Assembly (NCBI RefSeq): GCF_000367345.1
Contig: NZ_BARE01000011.1
Coordinates: 1 to 64,000, forward strand
Source of the DNA: Sphingobium xenophagum NBRC 107872
GTDB lineage: Bacteria > Pseudomonadota > Alphaproteobacteria > Sphingomonadales > Sphingomonadaceae
Direction of reading: 5' to 3'
DNA length: 64,000 nucleotides
The position numbers and the translations under genes were made by a program. Under the pieces are notes generated by a model that saw nothing but the letters and a program-made list of their open reading frames with translations, ran no database searches and was not told the DNA's origin. Of this stretch, positions 53,303 through 61,875 are shown in pieces (position 1 is the first letter of the stretch; each line of letters opens with the position of its first letter).

Positions 53303-53692
53303 ATGGACGAAGATCGACTGGCCAAAGGGCTGAGCATTCGCAGCGAGGTTCTGGGCGCGGACTATGTCGCCCGTTCCATGGCGCAGGCAGATGATTTCAG
53401 CCGCCCGATGCAAGAGCTTTCGAGCAGCTATTGCTGGGGTGAGATATGGGCCCGCGATGGTTTGTCGCGGCGGGACCGCAGCCTGCTGAATCTCGGCATG
53501 ATCAGTGCGCTGAACAGGCCGCACGAATTGAAGCTGCACGTCAAGGCGGCTCTGCGCAACGGTTTCACCCGCGAGGAAATTCGCGAAGCCTTGTTGCAGG
53601 TTGCGGTATATTGCGGAATTCCCGCCGGGATCGATTCTACCCGCATCGCACAGGCTGCATTCGCTGAATATGACGCGGAACTGGCTGAATAG
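53303..53692 (+). CDS. Carboxymuconolactone decarboxylase-family protein (PcaC-like)
   Basis: The 129-residue protein shows the family pattern GEIWARDGLSRRDRSLLNLG (about 47-66), HELKLHVKAALRNGFTREE and LQVAVYCGIPAG. ATG 53303 is preceded by GGAGAG. PcaC decarboxylates 4-carboxymuconolactone, but many paralogues have other roles. It is the last gene of the plus-strand run and is followed by a hairpin. The Cys of the AhpD redox type (CxxC) is absent, favouring the PcaC side of the family. Confidence 0.85.
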   Translation: MDEDRLAKGLSIRSEVLGADYVARSMAQADDFSRPMQELSSSYCWGEIWARDGLSRRDRSLLNLGMISALNRPHELKLHVKAALRNGFTREEIREALLQVAVYCGIPAGIDSTRIAQAAFAEYDAELAE

Positions 53693-53782
53693 GCAGCGTT
53701 TCTCTCTACTGCCCGCGTCGCACAGGGCCGCGAAGGAGCGTGGTTGAGTTTCCCGCTCTTGCAACGGCAGTTGCGCTGATCA

Positions 53783-53814
53783 GCATCGGATTTGCCGATC
53801 CGCAAATCCGATGC
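53783..53814. terminator. Hairpin between convergent genes
   Basis: A perfect 12-bp stem, GCATCGGATTTG/CAAATCCGATGC with an 8-base loop, lies between the PcaC-like gene (plus) and the alpha/beta hydrolase gene (minus). No strong T-run follows on either strand. Confidence 0.7.
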
Positions 53815-53854
53815 GACCCGTTTCCGCAGCAAGCCAAAAGCCATGTTTCGGCTG

Positions 53855-55408
53855 TCAGGGCGCCTTTTTCGTAAAGTCGGCGGGAGAGGCTATTGGCTCA
53901 AGTCCTTCAGCATCGCCTGGAAGCAAATATCCTGCCGATACGGATCGGCGCTTGGCGTCCTCGAACCGACGGGCATAGTTGCGATAATTGCCATAAAGAG
54001 CGCGTAGTCGCGCAGCGGAATAGGGAAGCTTTGTGTCATAGACGACGCCACAGCCGGTTTCATAGTCGGTCCAATATTCGGCGCTTGGCACCATGATCCA
54101 GGGCGGGCGTACGCCTCCCACTATATTGCCGGTTTTGGCGTCTCGCCGCACGCCCGCGCCGTCGCGCGCGACCCGGTCCGCACGAGGCATCGGCACCCCC
54201 AATCGCACCCATCGGTCAAGCGCGTCCAGCAACGCCGAGAATGGCAGTTCGGATGGCTCGTCGTAAATCTGCTGGCACCGCGGATCGTCCGGCTTTCCGC
54301 GCTCGTATGGCATGGGCTCCACTTCGCCAGTCCCCAGATCGGCTTTGCGCAAATGTGGGGTGCCCATCACCTCATAATAACGCAATTTGGGTTGGTCTGT
54401 GTCAGGCGGCAGGGTTATCTGTTCGATCGCATCATGCACCGTTTCAGACTGACTGAAAATGGTGACGAAGGGCGCGTCTGTCGGCATGTGGCGCGGCACG
54501 CGGATGCTGTCTCCCGCCACCTCGCCATAGGCGAGCTTGCCTGTCATATAGGCGTCGATCAAGGGACGTCCGTCCGGCATACGCCATTGCTGGTGTCGAC
54601 CCTGATCGAGATAGTCCATCCAGATCTGGGCATTGACCGCCCAGGTGTTGACATAGACCCGTTCGACCTTGCGCCCTGCCAGGGGACCGTGCGGCAGGTT
54701 CGATTTGAGCAGCATCGCCAGTTCAGCGCTGATGCCCTGCGCTTGGGGGATGAACGGGTCTGGCTTTCCACCGCGCAGGAACTTGCCTGCGTCGAAGTAG
54801 CTGCCAAGCGGTGCATAGCGCGGATAGTCGAAGCGGCGCATGAAATCGAAATTGACGATGTCGCCATATTGCCGGGCGTCCCCGCTCTGTCCGGTTTCAT
54901 CGGGCGGAAATTTCGGGTCATTGGGCGGCGTGTTGATCGACAGGGTGTAGCCGACGAACGCATATCCTTTTCGGGTGAGGTAATCGCGGGTCAATATCCA
55001 GCCGGCAGCCCGCTCCCCAAACCAGCTGAACGGTTCGATAATGACTGTACCGTTGAACCGCGCAGGATCTTTGGGCTGGCGTATCAGAAACCGGGTGATG
55101 TAGGGAGCGGTCGTGACGGTCTGACCCGTTGCTGTAATCGCGGGCGCTACGCCCGTGAGATAATATTCCGCCTCTTCATAGCCGACCTCTTCGAGATCGA
55201 CATATTCGGTTCCCGCCCGCGCCGCTGAAGAAAGCGGTAGCTTTCCGCTGGGCGGGACCGGAGTGACGGTCGGCATCGGCAGCACTTCAGCGTCGGCACC
55301 GCTCGCGACCAGCAAAGCGATGGCAAGGGCCAGTGCTGTTCCGCAGGCGGGAGAGCGCCACCGTCGCTTTGTGTCGGGCAATGATGACGCTTTGCTCATA
55401 ATGGCCAT
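53855..55408 (-). CDS. Alpha/beta hydrolase domain protein (Abhydrolase_10-like), secreted
   Basis: The protein has about 517 residues with an N-terminal signal segment (hydrophobic stretch about 24-40, ending GADA). Features include FNGTVIIEPFSWFGERAAGW, KVERVYVNTWAVNAQIW, EVMGTPHLRKAD (likely catalytic His) and a C-terminal WTDYETGC. Family members of unknown activity are frequent beside sphingomonad TonB receptors. ATG 55408 lies one base after the receptor stop; ATG 55399 is also possible. The usual GxSxG elbow is not evident: the segment at that place reads NTWAV. It probably acts in the periplasm on the receptor's cargo. Confidence 0.75.
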   Translation of the reverse strand: MAIMSKASSLPDTKRRWRSPACGTALALAIALLVASGADAEVLPMPTVTPVPPSGKLPLSSAARAGTEYVDLEEVGYEEAEYYLTGVAPAITATGQTVTTAPYITRFLIRQPKDPARFNGTVIIEPFSWFGERAAGWILTRDYLTRKGYAFVGYTLSINTPPNDPKFPPDETGQSGDARQYGDIVNFDFMRRFDYPRYAPLGSYFDAGKFLRGGKPDPFIPQAQGISAELAMLLKSNLPHGPLAGRKVERVYVNTWAVNAQIWMDYLDQGRHQQWRMPDGRPLIDAYMTGKLAYGEVAGDSIRVPRHMPTDAPFVTIFSQSETVHDAIEQITLPPDTDQPKLRYYEVMGTPHLRKADLGTGEVEPMPYERGKPDDPRCQQIYDEPSELPFSALLDALDRWVRLGVPMPRADRVARDGAGVRRDAKTGNIVGGVRPPWIMVPSAEYWTDYETGCGVVYDTKLPYSAARLRALYGNYRNYARRFEDAKRRSVSAGYLLPGDAEGLEPIASPADFTKKAP

Positions 55409-55409
55409 C

Positions 55410-57785
55410 TCAGAAGTCGGTTCTGAATTGGACGCCAATCTGGCGCGGACGGCTGACCGCACCACGCGGCAGGCGCTGGGCACTGCCATCGGCCAGGATT
55501 TCCGACCGCTCGATGCCCGAACTGTACAGGTCGCCGAGGTTGAGGCGCTTGTCGAGCAGGTTCTTGCCATAAAGCGTGATCTGGGAGGTGCCAAACTTCA
55601 CGCCGATGGAGGCGTTGACAAAGTTAAGTGGCTTGCGGTCGAGGAAGCCGCCAGCGCTGTTTGCGACTTTCAGCCCCCCTGTGTAGCTATAGTCAGCGCT
55701 GATAAGGAGCGACGCGTTGTCGCTGATTGGATGATCGTAATTGCCCGAAATCGATCCGGTCCATCTGGGCGTCTGGACGAGCCGGGTATCAGGCGCCTGC
55801 GCGAAGAGGCCGGGGTCAAGCAAGCGGCCATCGGTGTAGCCAAGGCCGAGTTGGAGCATCAAGGGCACGCCGGCGATGGGCCTGCCACTCACTTCCAGTT
55901 CGCCGCCGCGAATGCGTGCCTTGCCGGCATTGGCGGTGAAACTGAACGTACATGTGGGCAGGATCACCTGCTGCTGGATGTTGGACCAATCGATCTGGAA
56001 CGCGGCGGCCGCAACGTTCAGCCGCCCTCCGGCGATCCGGCTCTTCGCGCCGACTTCATAGCTCCATAACGTGTCGGACTTGAAATCCTGCGTATCATCC
56101 TGCGTGCGCCCGATCGCAGCGAGGTCCGACTGGCAGAAATCCGGCAACCGGCCCTGAGATCCGCCCAGACGAAAACCCTTCGACGCCGATGCGTAGACCG
56201 TACCCTCCCGCGGCAGCTTGTAAGAAACGACGAACTTTGGAACGATGCCGCTCTGGCGGCTGCGGCGTGCCGGTGCCAGGTCGCCGCCCGGCGAATTGAA
56301 GATGCCTTCGCTCAGCACGGCGTCGGCCTTCTGCTTGATCCAATATTGGCGCAGCCCGCCGGTCAGTGTCAGTTTGGGTAGAATTTCATAATATAGCTCG
56401 CCAAATATCGCGCTATTGTCTTCATGCGTCGGGAACGTCTGGCGCGTGATGAATGGCGGATCGAAACCCGCATCCTCGAATTCCGGAACAGGCAGGGCCG
56501 GCTGTGCAAAGCTGTTGAAACGGTGCTGATAGAAAAAGCCGACGATGCCGGACAAGCCGGGCAGCAGGGTGCCTTCGTCGAACGAAAGCCTGACCTCTTG
56601 CGTGAAGCGCCGGTCCTTGGAAATGTTGATGGTCGGCAAAGGTGGATCCCCGATATCCACACCAAGCACATCCCTGATATAGCCGTTATTGCCTTCGGTC
56701 GTGTCTTCCAGTTCCTTCGTTCGACGCGCAAAATAGCTGCTGGAAGAGACGATCGAATATCCTTCGCCCGAATATTTGAGGACAAGCGATCCTAGCCCCC
56801 AACGATCTTTGGAATATTCCTGCACGTCGCGATCGCGATCAATCGTGTAGGTCACGGGGCGATAACCGGGGAGGGGGAGATAGGCGGCGGGGAAACCATG
56901 CAGATTATATATCTGCCCGATGCCGCTGATCGTCGCCTCCAACTCATCCGTCAGCTTCGCCCGCAAGGATGCGGAGGCCGAGTAGGTGTCGCCGCGCCCC
57001 TGACCGGGCACCGAAACAAGGGCCCCAGACGCACCGGGGAAACGGCGCGTGATGAAACCGGACTCGCGCGTGTAGCCGCCAGCGATGTCCAGTCCCACCC
57101 GGTCGGGTACGACAACCAGGTTGGCCAGGGCATTGCCGTCGAAATCGAAGCCGCCATTCTTGGTGCCGCCGCCCTGGATTTGGGCGGTGTAGCTGTTTTC
57201 GGTGAAGGTCGGCTGGCGCGTGATGAAGCGCAGATTGCCGCCCATCGAACTGGCGCCGAAAAGCGTGCCCTGCGGTCCTTTAAGGACTTCGATGCGATCA
57301 AGGTCCAGGGTCTGCGGGCTGATCGAGGCCGGGACGGGGGTATCGTTGATGTAATAGGCTGTCGTGTTGGCTCCGGCGACGCCGCGGATGGTCGTCTGCC
57401 TGCCGCCGACAAAGCCGACCGACGAAAAATCGCCGCCCTGGCCGTACTGGAACGTGACGTTTGGCAGTTTCGTCGCATAATCAGCGAAGGTCTGGATATT
57501 CTGCTTTTTGAAGAAGTCCGAAGAATAGGCCGTGATCGAGGCTGGCACGTCCGTCAGCGACTCTTCCTTTCGCCGTGCGGTAACGACGATCGCGTTGCTG
57601 TCGTCATCGTTGTTGCGGGCTTGTGCTGGTGAGGGCCGATCAACGGCAGAGCCTTGAGATGCCTGAGCCAGAGCTGCGGTGCCGTTGAGTTCTGCTATCA
57701 GGACCAGCGTCAGGATCGATACGCTCGCGCTCATGCTCAAAAGGCGCCGGTGGCGTTCGGAAACGAATGTGTCGAAAGGCCTCAT
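55410..57785 (-). CDS. TonB-dependent receptor at the right border of the catabolic island
   Basis: The 791-residue protein has a signal segment (about 15-41, ending AALAQA), a TonB box (AIVVTARRKEESL), a plug with LDRIEVLKGPQGTLFGASSMGG and a barrel ending VQFRTDF. AGGGAG precedes ATG 57785. It belongs to the sphingomonad catabolic subtype and is co-transcribed with the secreted hydrolase. A GTAACGTACCGTATC site lies 171 bp upstream of its start, and the same site occurs upstream of the desaturase and ferredoxin genes. Confidence 0.85.
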   Translation of the reverse strand: MRPFDTFVSERHRRLLSMSASVSILTLVLIAELNGTAALAQASQGSAVDRPSPAQARNNDDDSNAIVVTARRKEESLTDVPASITAYSSDFFKKQNIQTFADYATKLPNVTFQYGQGGDFSSVGFVGGRQTTIRGVAGANTTAYYINDTPVPASISPQTLDLDRIEVLKGPQGTLFGASSMGGNLRFITRQPTFTENSYTAQIQGGGTKNGGFDFDGNALANLVVVPDRVGLDIAGGYTRESGFITRRFPGASGALVSVPGQGRGDTYSASASLRAKLTDELEATISGIGQIYNLHGFPAAYLPLPGYRPVTYTIDRDRDVQEYSKDRWGLGSLVLKYSGEGYSIVSSSSYFARRTKELEDTTEGNNGYIRDVLGVDIGDPPLPTINISKDRRFTQEVRLSFDEGTLLPGLSGIVGFFYQHRFNSFAQPALPVPEFEDAGFDPPFITRQTFPTHEDNSAIFGELYYEILPKLTLTGGLRQYWIKQKADAVLSEGIFNSPGGDLAPARRSRQSGIVPKFVVSYKLPREGTVYASASKGFRLGGSQGRLPDFCQSDLAAIGRTQDDTQDFKSDTLWSYEVGAKSRIAGGRLNVAAAAFQIDWSNIQQQVILPTCTFSFTANAGKARIRGGELEVSGRPIAGVPLMLQLGLGYTDGRLLDPGLFAQAPDTRLVQTPRWTGSISGNYDHPISDNASLLISADYSYTGGLKVANSAGGFLDRKPLNFVNASIGVKFGTSQITLYGKNLLDKRLNLGDLYSSGIERSEILADGSAQRLPRGAVSRPRQIGVQFRTDF

Positions 57786-57955
57786 ACAGTTTTACTCCCT
57801 GTCTCATTGGCGGCTACGTCATGCGTGCCGCCTTTTTTTGCCCAAGCCCGGCGCGAAAATCGCAGTCCCGAGAGGGTGCTGGAAAAATGGGTATTTGGGG
57901 CTGGTGCTCATCCCATCGCGTCTCAGAGGCTATGGGGGCAACGCCTGTGGGGTAA

Positions 57956-57970
57956 GTAACGTACCGTATC
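57956..57970. promoter_or_regulatory. Repeated pseudo-palindromic operator candidate, copy 1
   Basis: GTAACGTACCGTATC has arms GTAACG and GATACG (reverse complement of CGTATC) around TAC. The identical 15-mer occurs at 59468-59482. It lies 171 bp upstream of the minus-strand receptor start. A TetR- or MarR-type regulator could bind it; none is next to it. Confidence 0.6.
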
Positions 57971-58030
57971 GCGGCGTAACGATCGCATGTTAATGCAAGG
58001 ACAGGCCGGATTCGCGGGCGTTACAGCTTT

Positions 58031-58068
58031 GGCTGCGACCTCGGCGGATAGCCGTAACGGTCGCAGCC
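58031..58068 (-). terminator. Hairpin after the sterol desaturase-like gene
   Basis: A perfect 10-bp stem, GGCTGCGACC/GGTCGCAGCC with an 18-base loop, starts 20 bp after the desaturase stop on the minus strand. It has no T-run, and the GGCTGCGAC word recurs at 59430 and 59486, so it may be a protein-binding repeat instead. Confidence 0.45.
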
Positions 58069-58087
58069 ATGGGCGCGGGTAACGTTA

Positions 58088-59095
58088 TTATTTCGGGTCG
58101 GCTTCTGCCTCGTGCCGCCGTCCGACGCGCACCAGATCCCTGATCTGCCGGCCGGCGACGACAAAGGGTTCGCCATAAAAGCCTTTAAGGGTCTTATGCG
58201 GATTCTGGTCGCCGAACTCTTCTTCATTGACGCCCCACCGCCAGGTTTCACCCTTTTTGGGCAGATAGAGCGTGCCGAACATCCAGTCCCACAATGTCAG
58301 GACCACGGCGTTGTTCTTGTCGCGATGGTGAAGCTCGATGCTATGGTGCAGATTGTGCATCACGGGTGCCAGCACGATCCGATCCAGCCAGCCATATGAT
58401 ACCGGCACATGGACGTGGGATAGAAAGTCGATCACGAAGAACAATATATAGGCCATAATGCCGACGCAGGCCATGGTTCCAGGGTGCAGAGCCGTGCCCG
58501 TGGCATAAAGGGCCACGCCCGTCACCAGGCCGCCAAACACCGCCGGGACAGCATTGACGATGAAGAATTCGATCGGATGCTGGCGATAGAGCGTCCAGGG
58601 GGTCAGGGTTTCGGCCGTGTGGTGCGGCTTGTGCAGGGTCCACAGGAAGGGGTTGGTGTGACACCAGTAATGGACCCAATATCCCATAAAGTCGGTGGCC
58701 AGGAAAAAGACCAGAAATTGCACGGCGACGATTGCCCAGGCCGCATGCAGCAGCGGGGCGGTGGCACCAAATTCGGCGCTGAGCAAGTTGGCGACGTTGG
58801 TCGCGATCGCCAGGCCATTCAGTGCGAACAGGCCGACGAGCGGGAAGCCGATGACGAAAAGGATGATCGCATTCCAGCGATCGACCCGTGCCGAGGCATG
58901 GCTGTGCAGGTCGCGCGGGAAGGCGGCATTAAGCAACATTTTGAACGATATGGGGCCGTTGGGACGTTCCGACAGAATGAAGATGATCGCAACCACCGCC
59001 GCGAACAGAGGCAGACCCCACATCCACATCGCCATGATTTCAATGGTCGGTTCGTAAAAGGCGCGAATGCCGGACCACAGGTTAGAATTGTCCAT
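58088..59095 (-). CDS. Sterol desaturase/fatty acid hydroxylase-family membrane di-iron protein
   Basis: The 335-residue protein has several membrane helices and the three His clusters of the family: HYWCH (about 140), HKPHH (about 154) and MHNLHHSIELHH (about 246-257), which bind two irons. ATG 59095 has AGGAGG seven bases upstream. Known members hydroxylate or desaturate sterols, fatty acids or carotenoids. An electron donor is required; the ferredoxin gene 740 bp away on the other strand is a candidate partner. Confidence 0.85.
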   Translation of the reverse strand: MDNSNLWSGIRAFYEPTIEIMAMWMWGLPLFAAVVAIIFILSERPNGPISFKMLLNAAFPRDLHSHASARVDRWNAIILFVIGFPLVGLFALNGLAIATNVANLLSAEFGATAPLLHAAWAIVAVQFLVFFLATDFMGYWVHYWCHTNPFLWTLHKPHHTAETLTPWTLYRQHPIEFFIVNAVPAVFGGLVTGVALYATGTALHPGTMACVGIMAYILFFVIDFLSHVHVPVSYGWLDRIVLAPVMHNLHHSIELHHRDKNNAVVLTLWDWMFGTLYLPKKGETWRWGVNEEEFGDQNPHKTLKGFYGEPFVVAGRQIRDLVRVGRRHEAEADPK

Positions 59096-59443
59096 GATGA
59101 CCTCCTGTCGACAGGCATGCGCAGATCGCGAGGACAGAGCGGCCTGGAGGCGGGCGATGTCGGCCAGCCGATCGGTGCGAGACGATTCCATGATCGACGA
59201 CGGCCGACGGGGGGCGGGCGGGGTTGAAGCATGTAATCATATTGTCTCTCCTATTCGCGTCCGCTCGTTAAGGAGCGTGTTCAGCCATTGCTTGCGCATG
59301 CCCAGCAGCGATGCGGGAGCGCGAATGCTGGCGTCGCCACGACGGTGGCTGCTCGCCAGGATGCAATTCGTATCGCCCTGCTTCGCAGCGCAAGCTTGGT
59401 TGGCCATGGGGGAAAGCATCGCGCGCCTCGGCTGCGACCAAAA

Positions 59444-59458
59444 GTAACGAACAGTATT
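59444..59458. promoter_or_regulatory. Repeated operator candidate, degenerate copy
   Basis: GTAACGAACAGTATT matches 12 of 15 positions of GTAACGTACCGTATC. It lies 24 bp before the exact copy on the same strand, about two helical turns, which would suit cooperative binding. Confidence 0.45.
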
Positions 59459-59467
59459 GTGCTGGAC

Positions 59468-59482
59468 GTAACGTACCGTATC
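59468..59482. promoter_or_regulatory. Repeated pseudo-palindromic operator candidate, copy 2
   Basis: GTAACGTACCGTATC is identical to the copy at 57956-57970. It lies about 370 bp from both the desaturase start (minus) and the ferredoxin start (plus). Confidence 0.6.
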
Positions 59483-59834
59483 AAAGGCTGCGACGCTTTG
59501 GATTGACGGCGGATCGCGCCGGGAAGGTGAGGGCCCAAAGGGCCACGAAAATCCGTGCATGAGGCGCCGCGGTGCGGCGTTCTGAATGTGCCGCAATAGT
59601 CAGTATGTGCCGGTGAGTGCGTCAGGTTGCTGTTGCAAATATGAGATAATCATTGACATTATTGCGAATTCGCTGCCAATGAATGAACAATGATGAACGG
59701 TTGCCTGATCGAGATGCGATAGCTTCGCGAGCGGCGCCGCGTGGGTCAAATTCACATTCATAATATCCACAGCCATAGGTGTATTCGGGCCCGCAAAGGG
59801 CGCACGCGCAAGGATTTTTGAGGAGATGAGCACA

Positions 59835-60203
59835 GTGAATATGTCAATATCGCCCGTAGAAGATGTTGCCGCTGAACCGCAGCGGGAAGGCGGGCTGCGG
59901 GTCTTGCTGTCCGATGGAGTCGTTCGGGATGTTGCCGCGTCGCCCGGTCATTCGGTCATGGAGCTGATCCGCGATGCGGGCATTGCCGAACTGCCTGCCT
60001 ATTGTGGCGGAGTCTGCTCCTGCGCGACGTGTCACGTCTATGTCGGCGCGGAGTGGTTGAGCCTCTTGCCGCCGATGAGTGACGATGAGGACGCGTTGCT
60101 CGACAGCATCGCCAACCGGGCGTCGCAATCGCGCCTTTCCTGCCAGATCCCGTTTTCCGCACAGTTGCACGGCATGGAAGTTACCGTAGCGGTCGAGGAG
60201 TAA
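59835..60203 (+). CDS. [2Fe-2S] ferredoxin, adrenodoxin/putidaredoxin type
   Basis: The protein has about 122 residues and the cluster ligands in YCGGVCSCATCHVYV (Cys-x5-Cys-x2-Cys) and a fourth Cys in SRLSCQIPF, as in ferredoxins serving P450s and some oxygenases. GAGGAG at 59820-59825 touches the ATG at 59826 but is nine bases before GTG 59835, so GTG 59835 is preferred. No P450 or ferredoxin reductase is in the window. It may supply electrons to the desaturase-family enzyme or to an oxygenase elsewhere. Confidence 0.85.
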   Translation: MNMSISPVEDVAAEPQREGGLRVLLSDGVVRDVAASPGHSVMELIRDAGIAELPAYCGGVCSCATCHVYVGAEWLSLLPPMSDDEDALLDSIANRASQSRLSCQIPFSAQLHGMEVTVAVEE

Positions 60204-60392
60204 TGAACCGGAGCAGGCGTCACTGTCCGATTGCGGCCGCGTTGGCGCCTGCGTCCGCAACATAGGGCGGCATGTGTGACCTAGGGTGTTTACTTACGGA
60301 CAGAGGGGGCGCAGATATGTTAAGATTGTTGCTTGGAGCACAGCGCTGAAAATTCAACCTGGTCCGTCATTCCGTCCCACGTTCACGATCCC

Positions 60393-60422
60393 ATGCCATG
60401 TCGTCAGATGCCATGTCGTCAG
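60393..60422 (+). repeat. Tandem 15-bp duplication at the regulator gene start
   Basis: ATGCCATGTCGTCAG occurs twice in a row (60393-60407, 60408-60422). It duplicates the start codon region, so the protein begins with a repeated MSSDA/MSSDD and could start at either ATG (60398 or 60413). Confidence 0.85.
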
Positions 60423-61702
60423 ATGACAGTGCACGGGAACGGTTGAGAGCATTCGCCGAAACGGTCCGAACGAGTGGAAGTCTGGGAAAATCGGTACAGA
60501 TAAATCGATTGTTCGACTTCCTCGTCGAATCCTCTCTAGCAGCTAGAACGCCCAAAGAGATCGAGATCGCGCAGGAGGTATTCGGGCTTTCGCCAAGCGA
60601 TCATCTCGGCCAGGACGCCACCGTCAGGATGAGCATCCACCGGCTGCGCAAGAAGCTGGAAAACCTGCCCCCCAACAGGGAAGGCGAACATCTCGTGCTG
60701 CCACGAGGGGAATATCGCCTCCAACTCAGGTCCGACATCGATCTCGATGCTGCGGGACTGGTCGCGGAGGCTTCCATCGGCAAGACTGACGACGCAGAAA
60801 CACCCGGGCGTCAAACCCGCTACAATATGCTGGCGCGGCCTGTCCTGGCGATCTGCGTCCTTGGAATCATTCTCCTTGCGGTGCTGATGGCCTGGTTCTG
60901 GCCTTTGAACCTGACGAGAGATGCTCGGCTGGCGTCCGCGTTCTGGAAGCCCCTGACACATTCGGCGATCCCGACCGCCCTGATTGTGGGTGATCGTTAT
61001 GCGTTCGGGGAAGTCGAAAACGGCCGGGTCGTTCGGCAGGTGGTCGATCCGCTCGTCACCAGCAGCGAAGATCTCGACCGCTACCTGCTCAACCACAAAC
61101 GCGATGGTGCCCAAGTGGTCGATCTCAACCAGTTTGACCTGCCAGCGGCGATGGCCCCCGCGCTGGTGTCCATCATGCCGGTCCTGAACCGGGCTACGGG
61201 CGATGCCAAGGCCAGGGCGATCACATCGTCGCGCTTCACCACAGACATGCTCAAGACGCATAATATCGTCTATGTCGGTCTGTTGAGCGATCTGCGCGAC
61301 CTCAGCGAGCCGATATTTGATCGATCAGGTTTTGCTTTGATGCCGACCGGAGACGCGATCGTTGATCGCCGGAGTGGCCGGCGGTTCGAAGCCAATTGGG
61401 CCGACCCGTCCAAGGAGCGCATGTTGCGTCGCGACTATGCCTATGTCGCCAGCTTTCCAGGGCCATTTGGCAACCGTATTCTGGTGATCGCCGGAATGAA
61501 CGATCCGGGTCTTGTGGAGGTGGCACAGATTGTGTCCCGTCAAGCCGATCTGGCCATATTGACAGGGAAAGCCAATGAAAAGTCCGCGTTCGAAGCGCTT
61601 TATGAAATCCGGACTTTCGGACCATCCGGCGTGGCAAACCGGCTGATTATCGTGAGACCGACGCAAGCAGGGCGTCAATGGGACGCCACCTTGCAACGAT
61701 GA
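60398..61702 (+). CDS. Membrane-tethered winged-helix regulator (CadC/ToxR-like architecture)
   Basis: The 434-residue protein has an N-terminal winged-helix-like DNA-binding part (about 10-110, with DATVRMSIHRLRKKLENL and LPRGEYRLQL) and one membrane helix (about 148-170). The periplasmic domain of about 260 residues matches nothing I recognise by name. It has no upstream ribosome-binding site of note. This layout suits a sensor that reads an envelope signal and binds DNA directly. It may control the neighbouring ferredoxin/desaturase genes, but nothing in the sequence proves it. Confidence 0.7.
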   Translation: MSSDAMSSDDSARERLRAFAETVRTSGSLGKSVQINRLFDFLVESSLAARTPKEIEIAQEVFGLSPSDHLGQDATVRMSIHRLRKKLENLPPNREGEHLVLPRGEYRLQLRSDIDLDAAGLVAEASIGKTDDAETPGRQTRYNMLARPVLAICVLGIILLAVLMAWFWPLNLTRDARLASAFWKPLTHSAIPTALIVGDRYAFGEVENGRVVRQVVDPLVTSSEDLDRYLLNHKRDGAQVVDLNQFDLPAAMAPALVSIMPVLNRATGDAKARAITSSRFTTDMLKTHNIVYVGLLSDLRDLSEPIFDRSGFALMPTGDAIVDRRSGRRFEANWADPSKERMLRRDYAYVASFPGPFGNRILVIAGMNDPGLVEVAQIVSRQADLAILTGKANEKSAFEALYEIRTFGPSGVANRLIIVRPTQAGRQWDATLQR

Positions 61703-61875
61703 TGGACTTGATCGGGCTCCGGCGGCCTTCAACGCAGGGATGATTGCAATACCGGCGACGCGGTAGCATCCGCTTCGCTGATCCATGATCGGTCCTTTCC
61801 ATTGCCTTGGTAACCAAATGGCGCGCCAATCGTTGCACGGTTGGACTCGTGCGCGTTGGCAACTAGAGGAAACAC

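Larger units (their letters stand above)
57786..58087. other. Intergenic region between sterol desaturase-like gene and TonB receptor
   Basis: These 302 bp hold the receptor promoter, a GTAACGTACCGTATC site at 57956, further GTAACG-like words (57976, 58053, 58078) and a hairpin at 58031-58068. No gene was recognised; frames here are overlapping and short. Confidence 0.55.
59096..59834. other. Long intergenic region between desaturase and ferredoxin genes
   Basis: These 740 bp separate divergent genes and show no convincing coding sequence; the 77-codon minus-strand frame at 59600-59833 has no family features. The centre holds one exact and one degenerate copy of the GTAACGTACCGTATC site and two GGCTGCGAC words (59430, 59486). 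The part at 59620-59830 is relatively AT-rich and probably contains the ferredoxin promoter. Confidence 0.55.

Noticed and set aside
59600-59833. 77-codon minus-strand frame before the ferredoxin gene
   Set aside because: No family resemblance and no ribosome-binding site; it covers the likely ferredoxin promoter.
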